Positions 1-5,174 of a stretch of 5,306 nt of DNA are shown one piece after another. Source of the stretch: Alphaproteobacteria bacterium (GTDB taxonomy: Bacteria; Pseudomonadota; Alphaproteobacteria; ATCC43930; CGMCC-115725); contig JAFAHP010000482.1 of the NCBI GenBank assembly GCA_019237175.1, forward strand, positions 1-5,306, read 5' to 3'. Position 1 is the first letter of the stretch; each line of letters opens with the position of its first letter. The notes under the pieces were generated by a model. It worked only from the letters and a program-made list of their open reading frames with translations, ran no database searches and was not told where the DNA came from. The position numbers were made by a program, and so were the translations under genes.

Positions 1-530
1 TGCGCCGGCAGCAGGTTGAACCAGACTCGTGCAATCTCACAGCCAATGACACCCAGTTCTGTCATTGCCAGTGGCGAGCGGAAGCCGTTGGTCAACTGAA
101 CAAACCGGCCGCCGTCGAGGCGATCGAGGCAAGGGCGCACGACCGCCGCTTGCTCGGCCGCAGAAAACCATTTGATCGGCAGGCTGGACACGACCGAAGA
201 AAGTTGTTGTGCCCGAATCGCGGGATGCTGGCTGATCCGCATGGCGTCACCTTCGATCACCGCGACACCCGGCAAGTTTCGGCGCAGGATTTTGGCCAGG
301 TCAGGTTCGCGTTCGAGGGCGATGATGCGTTCGGGTGGGCAACCGGCGCGAATCAAGCCGCGGGTCAGACTGCCGGTCCCGGCGCCCAATTCGAGGACCG
401 GCCCGGGCCGCGACAGGTCGACCTGGGCGGCGATGACGTCGGCGAGACGTTCGCCGCTGGGATTAGTCGCCGCGATACACAACGGCTTTTGCAACCAAAG
501 CGCAAAGAACACGCTCGCATCGGCAGCCAT
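1..530 (-). CDS. pmtA: Phospholipid N-methyltransferase (PmtA-like), partial at C-terminus
   Basis: Reading the minus strand from ATG at 530 gives 176 uninterrupted codons that run off the left edge. SAM-binding motif I is clear (PVLELGAGTGSLTRGLI, about residues 45-61), followed by an acidic strand end (ALERE), a GDA motif (VIEGDA) and the motif IV region VVSSLPIKWF. The N-terminal FFALWLQKP resembles the FFxxWIxKP start of Sinorhizobium-type PmtA, and the end (ARVWFNLLPA) resembles that family's NIPPAQLW tail. Known members make phosphatidylcholine by three SAM-dependent methylations of phosphatidylethanolamine at the membrane surface. With a family length near 200 residues, only some 10-25 should be missing. 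Start 530 is preferred because GGGGAAGG lies just upstream (533-540 on the plus strand). An in-frame ATG at 572 would add 14 residues. Related KsgA-like rRNA methyltransferases are the main alternative, so the exact substrate is inferred from similarity. Confidence 0.8.
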   Translation of the reverse strand, partial: MAADASVFFALWLQKPLCIAATNPSGERLADVIAAQVDLSRPGPVLELGAGTGSLTRGLIRAGCPPERIIALEREPDLAKILRRNLPGVAVIEGDAMRISQHPAIRAQQLSSVVSSLPIKWFSAAEQAAVVRPCLDRLDGGRFVQLTNGFRSPLAMTELGVIGCEIARVWFNLLPA

Positions 531-673
531 GCCCTTCCCCGGAACAGTTCGCGTCGAAAGTCTTCTACGCATGGTATGTTACAGTTTTGCGATCGCTAAA
601 TATTGGAGGTCGAGTCGCAAAACCGTCATTCATCCCTGCTATCTAGCCTGCCGCGGGAAAAGGGGAGCAAGCG
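531..673. promoter_or_regulatory. Divergent intergenic region between the methyltransferase and orf116
   Basis: This 143-bp spacer separates two divergent starts and should carry both promoters. It contains a locally AT-rich patch (about 571-605) in an otherwise GC-rich window, and a GCGATCGC octamer at 589-596. I could not find a -35/-10 pair with good spacing on either strand, so no promoter position is assigned. Ribosome binding sites flank it: GGGGAAGG for the minus-strand gene and AGGGGAG (661-667) for the plus-strand gene. Confidence 0.4.
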
Positions 674-1024
674 ATGTTGGCCAAGCGAGCCAGACCAGCG
701 CCGCGCAAGCGCAACGTTTTCGCGGCAACCTTCGCCAAATTCCGGCCGGCCGGCCGCCCGCGCGACAGTCGCCGTGGTCCGAAGAAGTTGCCGCTGTTTG
801 GCCGGTTCGTGCCTCGCGAGCGCGTGCTCGCTCCGGATCCGGTATTGCTGGCGGTGTTTGCGATCGACCAAGTGGGGCCGGCGGCGGTCCGGGCTTGCGC
901 CTCCGGGGTAGAAGTTCGCATCGCCGCTGCCGATGAAGCAACCGCCGCCGTGATTCGCGCAGCTCTCGCCGAAACGGCGCGCCATCGCCCGACCGACCGT
1001 CTGATCAAAGTGGTAATCGATTGA
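674..1024 (+). CDS. Hypothetical basic protein, 116 aa (orf116)
   Basis: I do not recognise a family. A strong Shine-Dalgarno sequence AGGGGAG ends 6 nt before the ATG, and most codons end in G or C, as in neighbouring genes. The first 50 residues are very rich in Arg, Lys and Pro (for example KRARPAPRKR, residues 4-13). Residues 55-116 look like a small folded alpha/beta unit: a hydrophobic stretch VLLAVFAID, an alanine-rich helix AADEATAAVIRAALAE, and a terminal strand DRLIKVVID. No signal peptide, membrane helix or cysteine pair is visible. The basic N-terminus could bind nucleic acid, but that is a guess. It lies 93 bp upstream of the Crp/Fnr gene on the same strand, so co-transcription is possible. 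An overlapping minus-strand frame (626-1066) lacks comparable start signals, so I prefer this strand. Confidence 0.55.
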   Translation: MLAKRARPAPRKRNVFAATFAKFRPAGRPRDSRRGPKKLPLFGRFVPRERVLAPDPVLLAVFAIDQVGPAAVRACASGVEVRIAAADEATAAVIRAALAETARHRPTDRLIKVVID

Positions 1025-1080
1025 ACATCCCGACGCCATCCGGGACCGCACTATCCCTGCCCACACTCATCCGCGCAGGT

Positions 1081-1109
1081 TTGACTTGTGCGACCGGCAG
1101 CCATAGCCT
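1081..1109 (+). promoter_or_regulatory. Possible sigma-70-type promoter of the Crp/Fnr gene
   Basis: TTGACT (1081-1086) matches five of six bases of the -35 consensus. Seventeen bases later TAGCCT (1104-1109) is a weak -10 match, three of six. Transcription would then start near 1116, next to the ATG at 1118, so the message would have almost no leader. This fits the absence of a Shine-Dalgarno sequence there. The call rests on a good -35 and a poor -10. Confidence 0.25.
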
Positions 1110-1117
1110 CGCTATAC

Positions 1118-1912
1118 ATGGCCTCGGTATTATCCGGAACCGGCTTGGGACAACCGGCGAGCGCGGAGGGGGGGTGGAGCACGCCGCTCGCGCGCAAACT
1201 CGCCTGGTTTGCGGAGTTGACCCCGGACGACCTCAAGATCGTTGACGACCTGCATGCGACGACCCGTGCGGTCCGGCGCAACCGCGACATCGTCAGCGAA
1301 GGCCGCCAGTACGAAATGATGTTCGTGCTCTCGGAAGGCAGCGCGGTTCGTTATCGGATACTGCGGGACGGCCGCCGCCAGGTGCTGAACATTTTGCTGC
1401 CCGGGGATTTTGTCGGTTTCCCCGGCTGTTTTTTCGAAAATGCGCTGTATGCAGTCACCGCGCTGACCAATGCGGTCGTTTCGCCGGTGCCCTTCTCGGT
1501 GTTGCTCGGTCTGTTCGAGCGGCATCCGCGACTGGCGGCGACGATCTTTTGGTCGTTTGCCTGTGAGGCGGCGATCTATGCCGAGCATTTGGTCGATGTG
1601 GGGCGCCGGTCGGCTCTCGAACGCGTCGCTCACTTTCTTCTCGAATTGCTCAATCGGCTTCGGATCGTCGGATTGGCCGATGAAAAATCGTATCGCATGC
1701 CGCTAACCCAGGAACTGATCGCCGACGCACTGGGTCTGAGCGTTCCCCATGTCAGCCGGACGTTGCGACAGCTCCGCGAAGACCGGCTTGTCACGATTGA
1801 GGAGCAGCGGGTGGTGATAAACGATATCGAGGGCTTGTCGGCGCTCGCGGATTTCGAGCAGGGTTACCTCGGCCGCTTCCGGATTCCGGCCTCGCCCGAG
1901 GGTGCGGGGTAA
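1118..1912 (+). CDS. Crp/Fnr-family transcriptional regulator
   Basis: The 264-residue product has the usual order of this family. An N-terminal cupin-like effector domain spans about residues 28-140 (FAELTPDDLK, then MMFVLSEGSAVRYRILRDGRRQ and LLPGDFVGFPG). A long dimerisation helix follows (about 145-185), then a winged helix-turn-helix (TQELIADALGLSVPHVSRTL, residues 197-216). The Arg-Ser pair that contacts cAMP in CRP is absent (NALYAVTAL instead), and so is the N-terminal cysteine cluster of FNR, so it is probably neither a cAMP nor an iron-sulfur oxygen sensor. In the recognition helix the Ser-Arg of FNR is kept but the preceding Glu is replaced by Pro-His, so the DNA target may differ from the FNR box. 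The 3' end overlaps the convergent TDT gene. GTG at 1088 is an in-frame alternative start adding 10 residues; neither start has a good ribosome binding site. Ligand and targets are unknown. Confidence 0.88.
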   Translation: MASVLSGTGLGQPASAEGGWSTPLARKLAWFAELTPDDLKIVDDLHATTRAVRRNRDIVSEGRQYEMMFVLSEGSAVRYRILRDGRRQVLNILLPGDFVGFPGCFFENALYAVTALTNAVVSPVPFSVLLGLFERHPRLAATIFWSFACEAAIYAEHLVDVGRRSALERVAHFLLELLNRLRIVGLADEKSYRMPLTQELIADALGLSVPHVSRTLRQLREDRLVTIEEQRVVINDIEGLSALADFEQGYLGRFRIPASPEGAG

Positions 1913-2988
1913 TTTCGTTCGCCGGGGCGCTGCCCGCCGCGCCGCTCGGGGCGCGCGATCGCGCGGCGGACCATACCGACAAACACCGCTCCCCAAGCGG
2001 CAAGCGCGATCCATATAAACACCCCCGGAATCCAGGACAGGAAATCGAGGCGATTGGCCGCAGCAAAGGCCGAAGTCGCCGCCGTATACATGCCCAGCGG
2101 GAATACCATCGACCAATATTCAAGCCGGTACGAGAGCGGTACGCCGCACCCGCCGTGGCGCCAGATCGCCATCAGCAAAAGCAGCGGAATCCACCATGTC
2201 GCGACCGCCCAGCACAATGTCGTCGCCAGGGCGATGCCCGGCAACAGCCACTTCAGCAGCGGCTCTGCGCCCGCAATCGATTCAAGCCGGGCGCCAACAA
2301 GCGTGGCGATCGCCATTGCTCCCATATTGATCCAATAGGTCGCACTCAGCGCTTCGGCCGCCAACGGCTCGAACAGCCAGCGGTAGACGATCAGCGCGAT
2401 AACGATCAAATAAAAGAAGCCGCCGAGCAGAAACCACAACAAACTCAGCCAGGCTATGATGTCCGGCCGCCCCCACGCTCCGATGACATCGGTGGCAAGC
2501 ACCGCCAGCGCTTCGGTGGCGACGACGACGAGCAGCCAGGTGCCGTCCAGCCCCTCGACAAGCGAAGGTTTGGCGGTTCTGGTCGCCAATCGCGCGAATA
2601 ACCCGTAGACGAGACCGGCCCAGAGGCCGCAGGCGGCGAGCCACAGCACGACACCAACGAGGGGCTGTCTGGCCTGCACCGCAAACTCACTGCCGAGCAC
2701 GGCGGCGGCAGCGACGATCGTCAGGAACCCCATAGCCGTACGATGTTGCGAAAATTCGGCGGACAGCGCGTTGCGATCGCAGATCAGACGCATCGACATC
2801 AGAAACGAAAGGATTGCGAAGGCGGCCGAGCTGATGGCGAATAGTCCCGTGGCGATCGCCTGCAACCCTTGCGCCTTGGCGGCGAGCGCGACGATGCCGG
2901 TGGCCATGACAAAAGCGAAGCTTCCCCCGGGGGGCCAACCAGCGAATTCGGGAAGACGGAAATTCCGGGGAACGAGACGGGAAGCCAT
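1864..2988 (-). CDS. TDT-family transporter (TehA/SLAC1/Mae1-like)
   Basis: This 374-residue inner-membrane protein has about ten hydrophobic helices between residues 22 and 340, the usual layout of the tellurite-resistance/dicarboxylate transporter family. Family-like segments include SFAFVMATGIVALAA (23-37) in the first helix, LDGTWLLVVVATEALAVLA (147-165), YWINMGAMAIATLVG (218-232), and EYWSMVFPLGMYTAATSAFA (290-309) in the penultimate-helix region, where the family's gating phenylalanine lies. Known relatives move anions or weak acids: malate (Mae1), sulfite (Ssu1), chloride or nitrate (SLAC1), or are linked to tellurite resistance (TehA). The substrate here cannot be read from sequence. 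The Arg-rich tail (341-374) is probably cytoplasmic. ATG 2988 gives the longest open frame and leaves a short N-terminus before helix 1, although its ribosome binding site is weak. It converges on and overlaps the Crp/Fnr gene, and diverges from the MFS gene. Confidence 0.87.
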   Translation of the reverse strand: MASRLVPRNFRLPEFAGWPPGGSFAFVMATGIVALAAKAQGLQAIATGLFAISSAAFAILSFLMSMRLICDRNALSAEFSQHRTAMGFLTIVAAAAVLGSEFAVQARQPLVGVVLWLAACGLWAGLVYGLFARLATRTAKPSLVEGLDGTWLLVVVATEALAVLATDVIGAWGRPDIIAWLSLLWFLLGGFFYLIVIALIVYRWLFEPLAAEALSATYWINMGAMAIATLVGARLESIAGAEPLLKWLLPGIALATTLCWAVATWWIPLLLLMAIWRHGGCGVPLSYRLEYWSMVFPLGMYTAATSAFAAANRLDFLSWIPGVFIWIALAAWGAVFVGMVRRAIARPERRGGQRPGERNYPAPSGEAGIRKRPR

Positions 2989-3244
2989 GCCAGCACAGCG
3001 TAGAGCTGAAGAGCGTTAGCTGCGGACCGCGACAGCGTACGCGGGGCGCCGGAGGTCGCAGCAATATGGCATACCGCGCCCTGAACCCGTTGCACTTAAT
3101 CTGGATTATTCATCTCGCTCAACGACGGTTTCGCCCCGCGCTGGTGAACTACGTCGGCTGGTCGTTCCGACAGCACGGTGAATCGAGGCGCCGGGCGCAG
3201 ACACCTTGCACGGTTCGGGCGATCAACGAAGGGAAGGAAGCGCG
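2989..3244. promoter_or_regulatory. Divergent intergenic region between TDT and MFS transporter genes
   Basis: This 256-bp spacer lies between the two transporter starts and should hold both promoters. Its AT-richest part (about 3090-3115) contains TTGCAC (3090-3095) and the palindrome at 3097-3108. The MFS ribosome binding site lies at its right end (GAAGGGAAGGAAG, about 3228-3240). No FNR-type TTGAT-N4-ATCAA box was found. I could not assign a well-spaced -35/-10 pair on either strand. Confidence 0.4.
3097..3108. promoter_or_regulatory. Small palindrome TAATC-TG-GATTA, possible operator
   Basis: Two perfect 5-bp inverted arms are separated by 2 bp, within the AT-rich core of the divergent spacer between the TDT and MFS genes. 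It lies about 109 bp from the TDT start and 136 bp from the MFS start. Size and position would suit an operator for a dimeric regulator. A 12-bp palindrome can also occur by chance, so this is a weak call. Confidence 0.25.
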
Positions 3245-4651
3245 ATGGCCGCCGACCCGGTCGGGGTGAGAATGGCTCCTGCCAGTCACCTCCTCGGACA
3301 TAAGCTCGACAGCATACCGTTCAGCGCCTATCACGTCGTAATCATCCTGGTGCTCGGGTTCGTCGGCTTTATCGAAGGCTATGACCTGGCGCTGACGGGT
3401 TCGCTGCTGGTGCTCGCCAGGGCGCCGCTGCACATGAGTCCCGACGCGGTCCGCGCGCTCGCCACTTGGCCCACGTTTCTTGTCGTCATCGGCGGCTTTG
3501 CCGCCGCGGCGATGTCGGATCGCATCAGCCGGCTGACCGTCATGCAGCTCGGTGTCATTCTCAGCACCTTATGCACCTTATTGATTTTGCTGGTACATAA
3601 TTTCGAGCAGCTCTTTATTCTGCGGCTCATTACCGGCTTTTTTCTCGGCTTTACGATCTCGGCGCCATTTCCGATCGCCGCCGAATTGATGCCGGCGCAG
3701 CACCGGCGCACCTACGCGGCGATCTACGAGACCATGCTCGCTACGGCATTCACATTATTGCCGTTTGTCGGCTTTATCCTCGCCGATCATCCGAGGGGAT
3801 TCCAGCTCGTGGGGCTGCCGGGCGGCGTGACTTTGTTCATCGCTCCGGTGCTGATCTACTTTCTGATCCCTGAAAGCCCACGCTGGCTGCTGCGCCGAGG
3901 ACGGGCCCGGGACGCCGTCGACAGCGTTAATCTGATCGTCAGGCGCTGCGGCGGGCGGGTAGCGCCGCTGACCGTGGCCGAGCTCGGATGCAGCCGGGAA
4001 GGACCGCAGGAGCGCCTGCCGTCGTTTTGGAAGTTGTTTGCTGCCGGACAGTTGCGCTGGACGGCGAGCGGGATCCTGTGCGGCTTGTGCGGCGGCACGG
4101 TCTATTACCTGATCGCCATCCTGCTGCCAAAAGCGCTGGTCAACCAGGGTGCGGCGGTCGCGCTGAGCTTTGGCTTGAGCTCGATCGTGTTCGCAGCCAG
4201 CATTCCCGGCAAGCTGTTCAACGGCTTTATCATGGAAATCATCGGCCGGCGATGGACGATCACGGGGGCGTTCCTGTCGTCGATTCCCGGTCTGATCCTG
4301 ATGGTGATGGCCCATCGTACCGGCTCAGCCGCGACGATCGTCTTCAGCGCGGGAGCGCTGATTACCGGCTTCACCACCTTGTCATGCTTTCCGGCAGTAC
4401 GGATGTACCTGTCCGAACAATTCCCCACCGCTCTGCGCGGCCGCGGACACTTTTTCGGCGAATCTTTCGCGCGCATTTTTGCCGGGGTCATTGTCCCCTT
4501 TGTGATGGTTTCGCACACCGGTTCGCCAACCATCTTCTTCGGAACCATGCTGGTCATGGTCGTGTTTGGCGCCTGTATCCCGTTTGCGCTGGGTAGAGAG
4601 ACCCTCGGCAACCTTGAAACCTTCACCGAAGCCGTTCCGGAATTGGCTTGA
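3245..4651 (+). CDS. Major facilitator superfamily (MFS) transporter
   Basis: The 468-residue product is a complete MFS permease of normal length with about 12 predicted membrane helices. Helix 1 carries GFIEGYDLA (41-49), typical of the sugar-porter and aromatic-acid:H+ symporter branches. The helix 2-3 loop has a degenerate motif A (SDRISRL, 91-97, for the usual GxLaDrxGrk). Helix 4 has RLITGFFLGF (127-136), followed by AAELMPAQHRR. The signature PESPRWLLRRG (209-219) ends the first half. The second-half motif A is EIIGRRW (331-337), and the late loop SEQFPTALRGRG (390-401) matches the family's PTxxRgxG. It likely drives import of a small organic solute by proton symport across the inner membrane; the substrate is unknown. 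ATG 3245 is chosen for the purine-rich GAAGGGAAGGAAG just upstream. An in-frame ATG at 3272, itself preceded by GGGGTGAG, is an alternative. The gene diverges from the TDT gene. Confidence 0.88.
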   Translation: MAADPVGVRMAPASHLLGHKLDSIPFSAYHVVIILVLGFVGFIEGYDLALTGSLLVLARAPLHMSPDAVRALATWPTFLVVIGGFAAAAMSDRISRLTVMQLGVILSTLCTLLILLVHNFEQLFILRLITGFFLGFTISAPFPIAAELMPAQHRRTYAAIYETMLATAFTLLPFVGFILADHPRGFQLVGLPGGVTLFIAPVLIYFLIPESPRWLLRRGRARDAVDSVNLIVRRCGGRVAPLTVAELGCSREGPQERLPSFWKLFAAGQLRWTASGILCGLCGGTVYYLIAILLPKALVNQGAAVALSFGLSSIVFAASIPGKLFNGFIMEIIGRRWTITGAFLSSIPGLILMVMAHRTGSAATIVFSAGALITGFTTLSCFPAVRMYLSEQFPTALRGRGHFFGESFARIFAGVIVPFVMVSHTGSPTIFFGTMLVMVVFGACIPFALGRETLGNLETFTEAVPELA

Positions 4652-4717
4652 ACGCCGGCGTGGGTCCAGCGCCGACGCTAAGAGGGGTGGTATGCGATAG
4701 AAGGAAGAGCTGGAGCC

Positions 4718-4903
4718 ATGGCGCAGTTTTCCTCCCGACCTGGCGGTTCACTCGAGCGGTGGCTTCGGCGCCTGGACCGCGCGGCGGAGCAGATCAATCC
4801 GTTGTTGATGATGTTTGCGATCGGCCTTGCGGTCCTCGACGCCGCGTGTGTGATCGCCCTGATCGATGTCGGAAGTTTGGCGCTTCACCGCGGTCCTCCC
4901 TGA
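4718..4903 (+). CDS. Short ORF with one predicted membrane helix, possibly 3'-truncated
   Basis: I do not recognise a family. The 61-residue product has a basic amphipathic N-terminus (LERWLRRLDRAAEQ, 12-25), then one hydrophobic helix (about 29-49, starting NPLLMMFAIG), so it would be a small inner-membrane protein with its N-terminus inside. The start is well supported: AAGGAAGAG and GGAG lie just before ATG 4718. The stop TGA (4901-4903) falls exactly where sequence resembling an MFS C-terminal tail begins in the same frame. The original C-terminus may therefore have been replaced by a deletion junction, and the gene may be a truncated remnant. It starts 66 bp after the MFS stop and could be read from that transcript. 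Confidence 0.5.
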   Translation: MAQFSSRPGGSLERWLRRLDRAAEQINPLLMMFAIGLAVLDAACVIALIDVGSLALHRGPP

Positions 4904-5061
4904 GCAGCGCTGTTCGCGGCTTTTCATTCGAGCATGCCGATTGCGCTCTATATAGGCGGTTGATAGGCGGTTGCGCGATCATCGGTATCGTTTCCACGTC
5001 ACTATTAACGGATTACACGAGCAAAGACATCTCCGCGGAATACGAAGCGCAGTCGCGATGA
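4904..5061 (+). pseudogene. C-terminal relic of a second MFS transporter, frameshifted
   Basis: In frame with the preceding short ORF but after its stop, 4904-4960 reads AALFAAFHSSMPIALYIGG, then TGA. A different frame then continues with IIGIVSTSLL and LLTDYTSKDISAEYE, ending at a stop at 5059-5061. Together these resemble the last helix and cytoplasmic tail of alphaproteobacterial MFS (metabolite:H+ symporter-like) permeases, which often end in L-DYT-KDIS-EY. The frame break coincides with a perfect 11-bp tandem duplication (4952-4973); deleting one copy joins the halves as YIGG-CAII with no lost residue. Some 400 N-terminal residues expected for such a protein are absent. It is not the end of the intact MFS gene at 3245-4651, whose own C-terminus is complete and different. 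The family assignment rests on recalled motifs, whereas the frameshift is read directly. Confidence 0.7.
4952..4973. repeat. Perfect 11-bp tandem duplication (unit ATAGGCGGTTG)
   Basis: Two identical adjacent copies occupy 4952-4962 and 4963-4973, and the identity extends no further on either side. Eleven is not a multiple of three, so the second copy creates an in-frame TGA (4961-4963) and shifts the frame of the MFS relic. This looks like replication slippage. Confidence 0.9.
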
Positions 5062-5174
5062 ACGACGGCGCACTACGCGTCTTGCGTTAGATTCTAACGC
5101 TCGGGGGTTGGTCGAAGACTTGTCTTTTACTGTCCTCGCCGTGTCGTTTGCCGCTGACGCTGTCGGGAACATGC
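5062..5174. other. Unassigned spacer between two gene relics
   Basis: These 113 bp hold no gene I can support. A 10-codon frame starting at 5058 ends at 5090 and is not convincing. The only clear structure is the palindrome at 5084-5100. The frame leading into the oxidase segment is open from 5091, but its translation does not resemble the part of subunit I expected there. Confidence 0.5.
5084..5100. repeat. 17-bp palindrome (GCGTTAGA-T-TCTAACGC)
   Basis: Two perfect 8-bp inverted arms flank a single central base. As RNA or single-stranded DNA it would form a 7-bp stem with a 3-nt loop. There is no following T-run, so it is not a standard intrinsic terminator. It sits between the MFS relic and the oxidase segment. 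Confidence 0.6.

Noticed and set aside
150..936. Plus-strand frames at 150-599 and 172-936
   Set aside because: They lie opposite or across the methyltransferase, which has clear SAM-binding motifs on the minus strand. Their translations are low-complexity and Arg/Gln-rich.
626..1066. 146-codon minus-strand frame opposite orf116
   Set aside because: It lacks a good ribosome binding site and its composition looks like the antisense of a GC-rich gene. The plus-strand frame has a strong start signal.
1113..1118. TATACA as the -10 element for TTGACT at 1081
   Set aside because: The spacer would be 26 bp, far beyond the usual 16-18, and the box overlaps the likely start codon.
1952..1965. 14-bp palindrome CGCGCGATCGCGCG as a terminator between convergent genes
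   Set aside because: It lies inside the TDT coding tail, has no T-tract, and is an alternating GC run around a GCGATCGC octamer.
3206..3244. Upstream TTG start extending the MFS protein by 13 residues
   Set aside because: ATG 3245 has a purine-rich ribosome binding site directly upstream, while the TTG has none and adds only a polar leader.
3066..3269. 67-codon ORF ahead of the MFS gene, with GGAGGT about 10 nt before its ATG
   Set aside because: It overlaps the MFS start in another frame, its composition is unremarkable, and the ribosome-binding-site spacing is long. It could be a leader peptide but nothing supports that.
4653..4677. Hairpin after the MFS gene as an intrinsic terminator
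   Set aside because: The CGCCGGCG/CGCCGACG arms pair over only 5 bp before a mismatch, and no T-run follows.
4648..5061. 137-codon ORF starting at TTG 4648, read as one gene
   Set aside because: Its first 90 or so codons are an out-of-frame shadow of the 4718-4903 ORF. Only the last 30 or so belong to the frameshifted MFS tail.
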